Shown here piece by piece: positions 19,384-29,890 of a stretch of DNA of 64,000 nt. The stretch's first letter is position 1, and each line of letters starts with the position of its first letter. Made by a program: the position numbers and the translations under genes. This DNA comes from Paulinella micropora (taxonomy: Eukaryota > Cercozoa > Imbricatea > Euglyphida): contig BJOX01000032.1 in assembly GCA_009731375.1 (NCBI GenBank), forward strand, positions 426,962-490,961, in the 5' to 3' direction. The notes under the pieces are model-generated. The model saw only the letters and a list, made by a program, of their open reading frames with translations, was not told the origin of the DNA and ran no database searches.

Positions 19384-20946
19384 GTGCACTTCGCGGAAGA
19401 TGTCGAAGTGCAGATTGAGGGTAAACCCTCCGAAGACTTAGACAGCACTGACAACGACGACGGTTGGTGTGGTCTTATGCAAGACGACGATTTAGCGGAA
19501 TACGAAGAAGAACTAGTAAGGCAGGAAGAAGAAAAAGATCTCGCTGACATACAACTCCAATTTGCCAATGTTGAGCGTCTACCGCCCAACACCATGCCCG
19601 GGGTTACCACTTCTCATTCAGTGCCCCCTGTCCCCCCACGATCTTCTTCGGCCCCTCCCGCTTCAACCGAAACAGCCCGACAGCTGTTTCCACAAGCCGC
19701 ATCGTCATCATCATCCGGTCCAACCCCCGTTGAGGAACTGGCAGCCACGGCACAAGGAGCCGACCACCCGGATCGACCCGCCAGTCCCTTATCCGCCCGA
19801 TCTAGCAACACGCGGTTCTCTGCAAGCTATGATCCAGAAGACCCGGTCCCCGCAGCGTTCGGAGTCGTCAATCCGCATCAAGACTTCGTCAACGATCCCA
19901 CCTGCAGACCACAAGAAATTTCGTGGGAAAGTCTTTCTCGTGCTCAGCAACTTGACGAGAATGATTTTCAGACTAAGCTAAATGTTTTGGTATACATCCA
20001 ACGCTTATACCGGAAAATGCGAGAACTCCAAGGCTTCCCAGTCCCACCTCTACACTGGCCACCGGAGTGGAGGGTGGACGCCCCAAAGTCTTATGTCTTT
20101 CCTAGGGAAGACCCCTGGTATCCCAACGCAAAGCTTATTCCCCTTAAGCCCAAACTCGAATGGCTAACTGAGGAAGACCTCACGCCTGTTGGCCGTGGGG
20201 CCAAAAAGCTTTCCGGTGACCCTTGGCATGTTCCCCAAACCCGTTGCTCAAAGAGGATTCCCCCGGATTTACGCAACCCAGAGTCCCTACTCGAATCGTC
20301 AGAGTCCCACCCGATCTTCCCGGATGCGCCCAGCTTTTACGCAGGACATGTCCACCATGCATTCAATCACGCCAAATATGCAGAGATGGACTGGTCAATC
20401 AGGTTTCGATTCAACATTTTGCCAGCCGGATGGCAGAGTGGAACTCCCAACTTTTGCAACTCTTGCGTTCTCTATCAAGATAACGGTATGTTACCCATTG
20501 GTCTACCTGCATGTCCCCCTCGCCCTCCATTTTTCTGTGAGTTTTGCGATAAAGAAGAGACAAAGAAGCACAGACTCAAGGCATGCAGTGGTTGTGCTTG
20601 GGTTAAGTATTGCAACCAACAGTGTCAAGTTGGCGACTACGCCGCCCACTACCGTTTCTGTTATTACGCGCGAACACCCGCCAACGCCGATCTTGGCGAT
20701 CCAATTGCGAAGGATGTGCTCCCCGGTTGTGGAATTGGTAGCGTAAACTACCGATTCGCTCTTTTTGCGTACCAGCGGTTGCTCCGCTACGAGATTATCC
20801 CCACCGGTGAACAATCCCTTCGCATATCCGCAAAACGCCCGTTGTCCTTACAAGCCGAGAAAGTTCGTGGTATGTTCCGTCGTCAAGCCGGTTTTCCTAC
20901 TTACGACCCGATTAAGACCAATCGTATCCTTCCAAGGAAACATTGA
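19384..20946 (+). CDS. Copia-2 MYND-finger accessory region
   Basis: A 520-residue frame between Gag and protease. The N-terminal third is acidic and Pro/Ser-rich. Residues about 170-240 hold ISWESLSRAQQLDENDF and ELQGFPVPPLHWPPEW, a block shared with Copia-3. HVHHAFNHAKYAEMDWSIRF and NILPAGW follow, also shared. A complete MYND zinc finger begins at 20538: FFCEFCDKEETKKHRLKAC, then SGCAWVKYCNQQCQ, GDYAAHYRFC. After it, YRFALFAYQRLLRYE matches the post-finger segment of the other elements. MYND fingers usually bind short Pro-rich peptides of partner proteins. They are not a standard part of Copia polyproteins. A frameshift near 20900 separates it from the protease. Confidence 0.85.
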   Translation: MHFAEDVEVQIEGKPSEDLDSTDNDDGWCGLMQDDDLAEYEEELVRQEEEKDLADIQLQFANVERLPPNTMPGVTTSHSVPPVPPRSSSAPPASTETARQLFPQAASSSSSGPTPVEELAATAQGADHPDRPASPLSARSSNTRFSASYDPEDPVPAAFGVVNPHQDFVNDPTCRPQEISWESLSRAQQLDENDFQTKLNVLVYIQRLYRKMRELQGFPVPPLHWPPEWRVDAPKSYVFPREDPWYPNAKLIPLKPKLEWLTEEDLTPVGRGAKKLSGDPWHVPQTRCSKRIPPDLRNPESLLESSESHPIFPDAPSFYAGHVHHAFNHAKYAEMDWSIRFRFNILPAGWQSGTPNFCNSCVLYQDNGMLPIGLPACPPRPPFFCEFCDKEETKKHRLKACSGCAWVKYCNQQCQVGDYAAHYRFCYYARTPANADLGDPIAKDVLPGCGIGSVNYRFALFAYQRLLRYEIIPTGEQSLRISAKRPLSLQAEKVRGMFRRQAGFPTYDPIKTNRILPRKH

Positions 20947-21390
20947 TCTTAACGAACGTCTAAGACAGGACCCCTTCCGTCTCATCAAACCGTTCACTTT
21001 GGTCAGCTATGACCCCAGCCAGCTGGCAAGCAACAGCCAATCGCTAAGTGAGCCTATTGCCAGAGACGCCCATTGCTTGTACGCACAAGCCCCAGCGGTG
21101 TACACCGTTTTTGACACTGGCACCAACCGTACCATTGTCCGCCCAAATTCGTCAATTCTGACGTTTCTACCGGTCCCACCGCACATCTCTCTGGCATCTC
21201 ACCACAGACGGTAAAGATTCGGAAGAAAGCTACGTTCTACTGGCAAACCGTACCTGGACGAGGTGAATCATCTTGCTTTCTGCTTCCGGACTCGCTGGTC
21301 GTCGACAAGACACCATACTCACTGGTATCCCCCGGCATCCTAGACAATAAGCACGGACATGCAACTATATTCCAAAACAATTAAGCACTT
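20924..21390 (+). pseudogene. Copia-2 aspartic protease segment
   Basis: CLYAQAPAVYTVFDTGTNRT at about 21076-21135 contains the D-T-G catalytic triad of a retropepsin, in the frame of the open segment that ends at 21214. Frames shift again between 21180 and 21400 (continuing segments include KIRKKATFYWQTVPGR and LVSPGILDN in another frame), so no continuous protease survives. Cleavage of the polyprotein would be its role in an intact element. Confidence 0.6.
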
Positions 21391-21393
21391 GTT

Positions 21394-22190
21394 TTGCATC
21401 ATTCAATCGTCATAGATCCATCATCCATAAAGATCAGAGGCAGAATAATGCCTAACATGTTGTACCGTTCCGACACATGCGATGATGTCCCGCTTGATCC
21501 AAACCGTCGCTTCTTTCCATCTACAACACAACAGTCACAACCCATTGTCAATTTCTCGCTCAATCCACGAGCATCAAAGGGAAAGATAACTGCACTAGAG
21601 GCACACAGGCTAAGTGGCCACGGAATGGAAGGGCTAATGGAGCAGATTGCTAACGCACTAGGGCGAAAAATTAGCGATCCCCTTTGGCGTCGCAAGTTAG
21701 CCCACCTATGCCACTCGTGCTCCTTGTCATCCCCAAAGAAGTTGCCCTTCTTTGTTGACAATGAAGCTCTAGACGCACAGTTCAAGGCTTTTGAGGCTTT
21801 TTGCATGGACTTCAAGTCCAAGTCTCAACTTTCCCTTCAAGGGAACCGATACATCCTTCTCATTAAGGAAGTGAAAGCCCGTTTTTCGTTTAAGCTCTAT
21901 TTCCCTTCAAGAGAGGCCCAACTTTACGTCCCATGGGTGATTAGGTCTTTGCCTTCTTTGAGAGGCAGACCGGCGTGAAGATGAAGCAAATCAGGTTGGA
22001 TGGAGAGTTTATCGCATCTGACTTTGTCGAGTATTGCAATCAACACGGCATCATAATGAAGCACACCACCCCTGGTGAGCCCCGTTCCAATTCTGTTCGG
22101 AAGAGGCTGAGAAAGCCGAACACGCAATTCGTATGGTCACCCCAAACCCCAGTGGACCGTACAAAGGCAAATCCCCGTACGAAATTACGC
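21394..22190 (+). pseudogene. Copia-2 GAG-pre-integrase and integrase core (deleted catalytic Glu)
   Basis: The HHCC zinc region reads AHRLSGHGMEGL and LCHSC. The integrase core follows with FEAFCMDFKSKSQ (first Asp), a frameshift near 21975, then KQIRLDGEF (second Asp) and IIMKHTTPGEPRSNS. In Copia-3 the equivalent stretch continues PFAERMNRTDDTR with the catalytic Glu. Here it jumps straight to EEAEKAEHAIRMVTPNP in another frame, so about 30 codons including the Glu are deleted. Dead as an integrase. Confidence 0.85.
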
Positions 22191-23168
22191 TAGCACGCAA
22201 ATTTCCACTCGATTTCCTACGACCTATCGGTTGCCTCGCTTTCGTTCGCTTCCAGAAAGCACAACAACGTCCCATGGCAAAACCAGGCGTCCTTACCAGC
22301 TTCAACATTTTTCGCCGAACTTACCGGATTTTGCTTCACGGTACACGGAAAATCGTAGAGGCTAGAAACGTGAAGTTTGACGTCTGGCAACGAGGCTATG
22401 GTGCCAACGTTCTGCAACATCCTTGGGAGTTTGATGGTCCACCCATTCCACAACCCAACCCCGACACGGTTGCCAAGGTTGAAAAGGTTCACGATCCGGA
22501 AGTGGACGAAGTCGTCCAACCGTCACCTCCGTCGCCACCTTCCGACCCGGACTCCGACGACGACGAAGAAAACGGACACGAACCCTTTCCTTTCCCGCGC
22601 GATCAACCCCAGCCTCCTCAGCCACCAGTGCCCCCTCAACAACTCGGCCCCCCGCCTCCCGTCGAAGTTCAGACGAGTGCTCGCGTTCAACGCCCCGCCT
22701 CACATTCGCAACTCGGCCTACGTAGTGCTCTTGGTCCCCCTGCCCGTCGTTCCCTACGATTTGCTGCAAGCCCAGCCGGTTCCAGACGTGCTGCAACCCA
22801 CCGACTAGGCACAGCACAGCATGTCCACGCATCCCCACTTGCCCCCCGTGACATCAACAACTCCATATCTGCTTCCAACATCATCTCATCCCCCAGAGAG
22901 AGAAAGCAAACACCTCAACAACACGCAACACACTCTGTTCGTCTTGTCGTTGATCAGTCTTTGCTGCCTTGGGATGACTGTGATGATGGAGCTGGTATTG
23001 TCAATCTAGGGGTTAGCAACAGTCTTGAACTTGCTGACACGATCAAACCATACAAAAACGATGAACCTTTCTGTTTCTTTACTCGTGCTTTACATATCCC
23101 CAAAAAAGACATAGTAAATACATCTGTTCCCAGAGGTAGTAGCAGCACGAAAGAGAGAAATAGAGGGC
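22133..23168 (+). pseudogene. Copia-2 integrase C-terminus and linker
   Basis: IRMVTPNPSGPYKGKSPYEI, then FLRPIGCLAFVRF and GVLTSFNIFRRTYRILLHG, is the usual Copia integrase C-terminal part (match to the target-protein segment G-x-x-P-Y-E, F-G-C-x-A). A Pro-rich, low-complexity linker follows, then PFCFFTRALHIPKKDI, which precedes RT in Copia-3 as well (LFTRVLHIPQKTI). The frame is lost near 23165, where RT begins in another frame. Confidence 0.85.
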
Positions 23169-24653
23169 TTGTTCAAAGCTGGTTGTTTTCGTTGGGTACC
23201 TCGTGCTATCGCCTATCGTGCCAACATCAAACCAATCCACACAGGATTTGTTGCTGTCAAGATAGACGAAGCAACAGGTCAGCAGAAATACAAAAGTAGG
23301 CTTGTTGTGTTTGGCAATATCATGTCACCATACAAACACTACTCAACCTACGACAAGTCCGCACCCGTCTGTTCGCACATGGCCTTACTTACTGTTCCAT
23401 CCCTTTCAGCTGCACTCAACCTTGATTTCGATCTAATCGACTTTACACAAGCATACAGTCAAGCTGACATGATAGACGTAGTTTATGCCATCCCCCCAGA
23501 CGACTTCGAGGATTTTCGAAATCCCGAACGTCCAGAGAATGACATATTGGAATTACTCAAAGCCCTCTATGGCTCACCCCAAGCTGGCAGACGCTGGCAC
23601 GACAAGGTTGCCCGCAAGCTTGGTTACACTCAGTCCACCATAGAGGCTTGCATGTTCTTTATCAAGAACAATTCCAAAACGTTTTCCCCTCCGTTCCTGA
23701 AAGACCCCAACTCTTTGCGCTGGGTTCTTTTGTTGCGAACTGACGAAAGAGACACGAGCCAAGTCGAGGTTCTACGCAAACGACTGACGGAAGAGAAATT
23801 GAACTTCACAGTTCATTCTCAAACCAAATTCTTTTGCGGCCTCCAGTTCAAACGTACCCCTAAGGGTTTGTTAGTCCATCAACGCTCTTATACGCGTGGC
23901 CTTCTTGAGGACCACGGCTTTGCCCAGGCAAATCCAGTCCCCACACCAGCCACTACACAAGAGCCCACTCCCGCATCTGCCAACGCACACTTGCGTAAAT
24001 GGACTCTACCCACCCTTGTCGGTGAGTTTACTTGGCTCTCCACCCAAACACGCCCTGACATATCTTTTGCGACCAATAACCTTTCTGTGTTTTCACATCA
24101 CAAACCAAACGTAGCATACAGCATGGCAGCACGTATTTTACGCTATTTTCGGAATGATGAACGAGGTTTATTTTTCCCGTACAACGTTGATATGTCAACG
24201 CTGCGTCTTTCTCATTGGGCTGACGCAATGTTAGGTTGTTGCAAGTTCACCAAGCGCTCAAGAAGCGGTGACCTCCATGAGCTCACCGCTCCTGTGCACT
24301 GGGAGAGCAAGCGTCAACCTACCGTTGCAACATCAACCCAGATCTCAGAAACTATGGCCATGTCGAACACAGCACGCACAGCCATAGCTCTACAGCATCT
24401 ACTGATAACAGAACTTAACGTTCCCATATCTTTGCCCACCCCTTTGATGGCCGACAACCGCGGCGCTATCAGCTCTTCAACGAATGGCATGGGAAGTCCC
24501 CGCGCTCGGCATCTGGATCTCCGGCATCACTACATCGTCGAAACGGTACGAGAAGGCCGACTTACCCCGAGATACGTGAAGACCGCCGAGAATCGAGCGG
24601 ACATCTTCACCAAGGCCCTCCCAGCACCCGCCCATCGCAATTTCAACAACTAG
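23169..24653 (+). CDS. Copia-2 reverse transcriptase and RNase H
   Basis: Ty1/Copia RT: RWVPRAIAYRANIKPIHTGF, KYKSRLVVFGN, LDFDLIDFTQAYSQADM (catalytic Asp), LELLKALYGSPQAGRRWHDK. Where the family has Y-V-D-D the frame reads WVLLLRTDERDTS, i.e. R-T-D-E followed by a short deletion. Then FFCGLQFKRTPKGLLVHQ and TRPDISFATNNLSVF. RNase H follows: LSHWADAMLGCCK, then TVATSTQISETMAM, LMADNRGAISS and RHHYIVETV, ending NRADIFTKALP. This is the longest intact pol frame of the element (494 residues). Confidence 0.93.
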   Translation: MFKAGCFRWVPRAIAYRANIKPIHTGFVAVKIDEATGQQKYKSRLVVFGNIMSPYKHYSTYDKSAPVCSHMALLTVPSLSAALNLDFDLIDFTQAYSQADMIDVVYAIPPDDFEDFRNPERPENDILELLKALYGSPQAGRRWHDKVARKLGYTQSTIEACMFFIKNNSKTFSPPFLKDPNSLRWVLLLRTDERDTSQVEVLRKRLTEEKLNFTVHSQTKFFCGLQFKRTPKGLLVHQRSYTRGLLEDHGFAQANPVPTPATTQEPTPASANAHLRKWTLPTLVGEFTWLSTQTRPDISFATNNLSVFSHHKPNVAYSMAARILRYFRNDERGLFFPYNVDMSTLRLSHWADAMLGCCKFTKRSRSGDLHELTAPVHWESKRQPTVATSTQISETMAMSNTARTAIALQHLLITELNVPISLPTPLMADNRGAISSSTNGMGSPRARHLDLRHHYIVETVREGRLTPRYVKTAENRADIFTKALPAPAHRNFNN

Positions 24654-25219
24654 TTGACCGTCCCGCTGACAAGTACATGCGCCCGGACGAAGATGCACTC
24701 CCGCGCATGCCCCGCCTGCAATCCGTCATCCCTAAGCTGGGACAATTCGCGACCAAGCGCCCCCATCGAAAAGCAAAGAAGGCCAATCCCGTCTGACCGC
24801 TTTCAAAGACTAATGTTACAGCCGCATTCTAGATTTAGCTCAACTAATAATAGCTATTCACGAACGCACCCGTTGACTGATGTTACTCCTTGCATTTCAT
24901 CGCAATTCGTAATTATGTGACATTCAACATGTCCGACTGCAACTAACCTCAGCAGTGTAATATGAACTAGGGACAATAATCCGATTTCGCTGTCTAGCGT
25001 AACCCTGTTAATTCCTAAATACCAGAATAGAGTACTGAACGTAATTAGATGTTATACTCATATTTCTGAATGTTAATGTTAAATTTCATATCATGATTAC
25101 GCTTTCCCCTTCATGAACATACTTATACATGACTTATTCTTTTTCACAAACTATATCTCATGCGCCACCGCAAATGTTCATCCTTTATATTCGTATTAGG
25201 ATATACTGTCCGGGGGGAG
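24654..25219 (+). other. Copia-2 3' untranslated region with polypurine tract
   Basis: AT-rich and non-coding, ending in CCGGGGGGAG at 25210-25219 immediately before the TGTTATTATC of the 3' LTR. The G-rich purine run is the expected primer for plus-strand synthesis. Confidence 0.8.
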
Positions 25220-25605
25220 TGTTATTATCATATTCATATATTATATGCTTCGGATTTCCCTCATAATGTATTAAATACATCAGTAACGGTTATTATAATT
25301 CCTGTAATTAACGGATAATTTAAGCGACTCTGAATAATGTTTTCCATATCGCTACCTGTATTTTGCCACTTTACATGTGCAATTTCCAATATCTGACAAA
25401 TAACTTTTAGCGTATTAACCGGTGTGATTAGTCCAACGACTTCACATCTCTAAACTGACCTAGCTTGGTACCTTTTGCCTAATCATATGTCTCAGCTAAC
25501 CGTTCGTCCCGTAACTTCTATAGGCAATAGACAATATCGGCAGGCACGCTCCCAAGCAGGCACGGGGTCAGTTCAGAGAGCGGTTTCTACCCTTTGTCGT
25601 CATCA
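25220..25605 (+). repeat. 3' LTR of Copia-2
   Basis: Second copy of the 17790-18173 LTR. Small differences (TATTCATATATT versus TATCTTCATATATT; a six-base ACGGAT insertion near 25312; several substitutions) show independent decay after insertion. Confidence 0.9.
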
Positions 25606-27170
25606 GATATCGAAACTTATATCTAATCCTCACTTTCGGTACAACATTTTCTCTGGAAATCACTGACAAATTTTGAAGTCACAATTGCGCACGAACTTCA
25701 CTTAATCATTACTATGCTAAGTTTAGTAACAAAGTATAATAAGTTGGACAGTACTAATTTGCAATCAAATCTCAATTTCTGTGTAGTAATTTTGCGTTTC
25801 ATGAAAGTTGCTTACATATCGTTACAAGACATATTTGATTTGTGTATCATCATGCGAAAATTATGAAGTTCATACAAGTCGTTATGTCATTTCAATAGTA
25901 GTAGACCTGTAAGGCAGGCAGTGAGTATGACTCACTATCAAGTATGTTAGTTATCATTATGGAACTATAATTAGCGAGTATGCACCTCTCAGCTATCATT
26001 TAATCATAAATTTTATTTGAAAATAAGCATAAATCGTAACGGCTGTTTTTCAAATAATTCATGAAAAAGTTGATAAGTCAGATAGGTTGCATACAATAAA
26101 TGTAGCAATTAGGCGCAGCAGAACGAGCGGCAACTGCTGCCGATGTTACGGAGGCTCGCTGAAGCATTGGACTCGCACGACCCCCCCTTAGCTTCCTTTA
26201 TGCCTTCACCGCGCTGATGAAAGAGCGTTCATCGACCACCCGATGGCCAACGCGACGAATGACTATTGCCGACAGCTAAAGACGAACTTAATCATCGCAC
26301 GAACATTGCCTCGACCGATCGCACCTATGGCGACGACCGACGCGACGACCGCCTCGTGACCCGAGTCTCAAAGTTGCGAGGTGTAACTCGAAGAATTACG
26401 CCCACTTGCGGCAATGTTGCGAAGTTGAAAACGTATTGACTAATTAATGGCCCGTACATCAATCAATGCGTTAATCGAACGTGGCGACAGCGCTGTACTA
26501 AATGCACACGCGAAACTAACGATCGAAGGCGATTATACAGACCTCAGGGGGAGGTCACGTCAAATTTTCTTAATTGCAGTCACGTAATATTACTGTTCAG
26601 TTACACTTCGTTCTGCGTGACAAATTTCTATATTTACTCGTAATATTAATGTAGTTGTTACAATCATTACGCTTCGCCACTAATGCACGTAAATATTGAA
26701 TTAAGGGGGAGCGTTGCATCCGCTTTCATTTTGTAATTAGATATTAACGTTTTTCCATTTTACTTATATCAGAATGGTCCGACAGTACTTACCTTTTATT
26801 AACTACGATTACCATTTTTCTATTTATGGATAATCAATGACGTAGGAATTATTTCTAGAAAGTCAGCTAACAGTCATCCATTACGTCGACCATAATCTAA
26901 TAGTAGTGACGTGTCACGTCGATAGCGTAAAGTGTATATTGATTGTATATTCAGTAAAGTTCCGTTCGTATTGGTGGGAAGTGCCGAAGGGATTAAATAC
27001 TCACCGGTAATCAATCTGCCGGAATTACTGTTCTCACGAACTATCCGACAATTGATTAGTAGGTTATCAGTGTTACCGGATTCATCTCCGTGACACGCCT
27101 CTGCATCGCAATTCGTTTTCGGTCACTAAGTTCAGACTTAAGTTTATTCGGTTCAATACGGGTTTTATCG
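25606..27170. other. Non-coding region, possible solo LTR at the right
   Basis: No gene seen. 25606-26100 is AT-rich. 26105-26420 is richer in G and C with many CGAC/GACG words and no open frame of note. At 26704-26712, AAGGGGGAG looks like a polypurine tract, and the next ~460 bases resemble LTR-like AT-rich sequence with several TTAC/GTAA words. A second copy was not found, so this is only a candidate 3' end or solo LTR. Confidence 0.3.
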
Positions 27171-27312
27171 TTGGCCAAGATCGGCCAACTCACCTCTAGT
27201 GACGCTCCCTTGGTTCCCCGGGTGGGACGGGAGGTCTACTTGGTGCTGTGATGTAGGTACTCGTAGACATGGCATGTCGGTCGCTCCGTGGGCTCCCTGG
27301 ATGGGGCGGAGG

Positions 27313-27531
27313 TTAAACTTCAAACATAAGGTCGAAAGCCATATATTTAATAAAGACAATGAACAGATAGAGGCAGCATCGGCCCATGCCGGGTGCAAAG
27401 GAAAGATCACTAGCCGCACTCGCTATGGGTTTAGGACTAATATTAGCAAAATATGAAAAGCACTGAAACTCGCACTCGCCGTGCACGCATATGTCCTAGC
27501 CAGGTTTGCCACCCGGCACTACCCAGGCCCA
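27313..27531. repeat. 219-bp direct repeat, copy 1
   Basis: Essentially identical to 27912-28130 (begins TTAAACTTCAAACATAAGG, ends CACCCGGCACTACCCAGG plus CCCA). The copies are 599 bases apart start to start and lie next to the 3' end of the minus-strand tyrosine-recombinase gene. They may be the split direct repeats of a PAT/Ngaro-type element. Small frames across them are mirror copies of each other and not genes. Confidence 0.9.
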
Positions 27532-27911
27532 ATACTCATAACAAATAAAGGGTGGGAGGGAGAGAACACAAAAAACGAAATCGAAATCGAGACGATTTGT
27601 GAATTCAAAGACATCCAACTGAGAGAGCTTCCCTAAATAGAAGAATGCCCCAAACTTCCATAAAGGCAATAAAAAGGAAAGCGCTATATAAAACTGGAAA
27701 CTAGCAAAGGCAAACTTTAAGGCAGCAGAAAGCAAATGCCATAACATAAATAAATAAAGCAAAAGTAACCGCTACTGGAAAAGCCTATGCAAAATAAAAA
27801 GCTTAACCGTCGCCCGGCAGCCGGCTGCGACCATTCTTCTTAAAGTCTAACAATAGTAAAAACGTGCCGTGTTTACTTACATTAAACTTCAAAATGCCGT
27901 GTTTACTTACA
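27532..27911. other. Spacer between the 219-bp repeats
   Basis: 380 bases, no gene. The last part contains a 29-base unit (TGCCGTGTTTACTTACATTA plus AACTTCAAA) twice in tandem (about 27865-27922), which runs into repeat copy 2. In a split-direct-repeat element this would be the A2-type segment. Confidence 0.5.
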
Positions 27912-28130
27912 TTAAACTTCAAACATAAGGTCGAAAGCCATATATTTAATAAAGACAATGAACAGATAGAGGCAGCATCGGCCCATGCCGGGTGCAAAGG
28001 AAAGATCACTAGCCGCACTCGCTATGGGTTTAGGACTAATATTAGCAAAATATGAAAAGCACTGAAACTCGCACTCGCCGTGCACGCATATGTCCTAGCC
28101 AGGTTTGCCACCCGGCACTACCCAGGCCCA
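27912..28130. repeat. 219-bp direct repeat, copy 2
   Basis: Second copy of 27313-27531. Its right edge is 18 bases from the stop codon of the tyrosine-recombinase gene on the minus strand. Confidence 0.9.
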
Positions 28131-28148
28131 CCCAGGGCCGAAATGTCT

Positions 28149-29144
28149 CTATCGTTCAAAATTGCTAACTAGACTGCGTTGCTCCAACATGATCTCACCC
28201 CGCGGCGTCTCAATATATCGCTTGAAGCAGTCCGACGACCAACGTCCAGCACGCATGATCGCCAAGTCCGACGCACCTGCCAACTTCAGCTACTTTGCTC
28301 CACCTCTTCGCAGAGAAATACCGTTGAACCGAGACCAGTCGTCGACCCCCGACTGGACCAAGAGCTGGCGAGCTCCCGCCAGGAACTTCTCCCTGGTAAC
28401 CATCTCACCGCTCGCCCATCGAAACATGGCTTGAGCCTTCCCCCGATTGAGCCCAGCGGAAAACAACGAAGACTCATAGCGCTGAAACCAGAAAACAGGC
28501 GAAAGAATCACCAAGTCCAGATCAGCCAGCCATACATCCAACCCTCCCCTGAACGGATCGGTCTTGGAACCGTCAAGGTTGATACACAAAAAGCTTTCAT
28601 CTCTCTCAGAAAATAACGTGCAGTGCATACGTCTCAAAACTCGGGCATGTCGCTTAGGACCCGAGACAACCAACTCACCGATTCGGAAAAGTCCCATCAC
28701 TCCCCACACCATGATGATGCAGAGAACGATCAGATCATGCTTTTCGCGCGGGCTCATGCCCCCCTCAGCCAAACGTCTCACAGCAAAAGTCACAACCGTC
28801 TTGAGGAGATCAACAGTAAGGGTCAAACGGTTGTCATTGCCCTTTTTCTTGCTCCTCTTGATGCCGCGCCAACATCGCTCAACATGGTAATTCCTCAGAG
28901 GGTCTGCTTGCCCATGCGCCAAACAAAAATTACGGATGCCGTACAGATACACCTTCAGTGTCCCCACCGACACCTGCCCGATGATGTACGTCATGAAAAG
29001 TACAAGGAGGGCCGGGTCAGGCTTCCACCAGCGGATCAGCCAGCCATCAGTCTCGAACGTGCTTGCAAAGCCCTTGAGCCGGTTGACCCCCGATGCATAG
29101 CTGCGGCTCGTGCTGTATGCCAGTCCGCCAGCCAGGTAGCCCAC
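28149..29144 (-). pseudogene. Tyrosine recombinase of the YR retrotransposon (in-frame TAG)
   Basis: Integrates the element by strand exchange. N-terminal SAM-like part: TSRSYASGVNRLKGF, FMTYIIGQVSVGTLKVYL, NYHVERCWRGIKR. Catalytic part: GLFRIGELVVSG (first Arg), INLDGSKTDPF, then NGISLRRGGAK (second Arg; the position where many family members have His is Ile). A TAG at 28290-28292 follows, but the frame continues with LKLAGASDLAIMRAGRWSSD and CFKRYIE, which supplies the G-R-W and the catalytic Tyr, ending at 28149. One stop is therefore the only visible lesion. It lies 18 bases from the direct repeat. Confidence 0.88.
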
Positions 29145-29155
29145 TGCCTCCTTGA

Positions 29156-29863
29156 TTAGCCAGTCAGCGGTCTTGGACGCCGGGTGGCCCTCAAACCAAG
29201 AACGAAAGATCCCCCGCTCGCTTGAAGGCGCGCCGCCTTCTCCACCTGACCACGAGCCAGGACATCGACAATATGCAAGCGCTCTCTCTCAGCTCTAAAG
29301 GCAAGCACGCTAATATTCCGCTCCGCAAACAGCCACAAGTAAATATCAAGAATAGCTTGCATGCCGGGCGTAGGCGAATGCGCTTTAGCAATGCATGAGC
29401 AGGCAGGCGCGCAGTCTCCAACCACACAAAAACGCACACACACCGTCAACATATGCACCTCCCAAACTGCCTGCAAATATTTGAAAAGCTCTCTACGCGA
29501 TGCAGCATCTTCGCCCGACTCAACTACACAGAGCTCCTCATCCTCCCATCTCCACTCTTCTGACAAAAAGGATCCTTGTCCGACTCCATCTGAGACGACT
29601 AGCCACGCGCGGCCAAACTGCGAACCCTTGCACCGGTTCGCATCGGCCCAGATGGTCGTGCACTTCTCCTCGTTCTGCCATACCAACGTGTCCTGGTTGA
29701 ATGCCCCCGTACGCTGCATGTCAGCAATCGAGAAAGCTCCTTCAGTTCGCCGCAACAACCCAGCAGCCCATGCTGCCCCGTTTTGGACTCTGCCGCTAAC
29801 TCGACCGCCATTGGATCCGCGACGCAACATCGCTGCATGGCACTCATGCATGTCTCCGACCAA
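29156..29863 (-). CDS. RNase H-like region of the YR retrotransposon
   Basis: This frame lies between RT and recombinase. Near the start it continues RT thumb-like sequence. CTTIWADANRCKGSQFGRAW resembles the first strand of a DIRS-type RNase H (T-D-A-S-x-x-G-W-G). RRELFKYLQAVWEV follows, where the family has the Glu helix, and then CVRFCVVGDCAPACSCI. The C-terminal end overlaps the recombinase start by frame change. Catalytic assignments are tentative because this RNase H type is divergent. Confidence 0.6.
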   Translation of the reverse strand: MVGDMHECHAAMLRRGSNGGRVSGRVQNGAAWAAGLLRRTEGAFSIADMQRTGAFNQDTLVWQNEEKCTTIWADANRCKGSQFGRAWLVVSDGVGQGSFLSEEWRWEDEELCVVESGEDAASRRELFKYLQAVWEVHMLTVCVRFCVVGDCAPACSCIAKAHSPTPGMQAILDIYLWLFAERNISVLAFRAERERLHIVDVLARGQVEKAARLQASGGSFVLGLRATRRPRPLTG

Positions 29864-29890
29864 CGGCCTGAGCCACGCAATGACTGCCGC

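Larger units (their letters stand above)
17790..25605 (+). mobile_element. Copia-2: decayed Ty1/Copia retrotransposon with both LTRs
   Basis: Two near-identical LTRs (17790-18173 and 25220-25605) flank gag, a MYND-finger region, protease, integrase, RT and RNase H in the Copia order (integrase before RT). A polypurine tract (GGGGGGAG) abuts the 3' LTR. The coding region has at least four frameshifts or stops and a deletion that removes the integrase catalytic Glu region. No target-site duplication is obvious: AATTA precedes and GATAT follows. The LTRs differ by small indels and substitutions, so the insertion is not recent. Confidence 0.93.

Noticed and set aside
17790-25605. Target-site duplication for Copia-2
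   Set aside because: The five bases outside the two LTRs (AATTA and GATAT) do not match.
28623-29159. Plus-strand frames over the tyrosine recombinase
   Set aside because: Antisense shadows; the recombinase motifs are on the minus strand.
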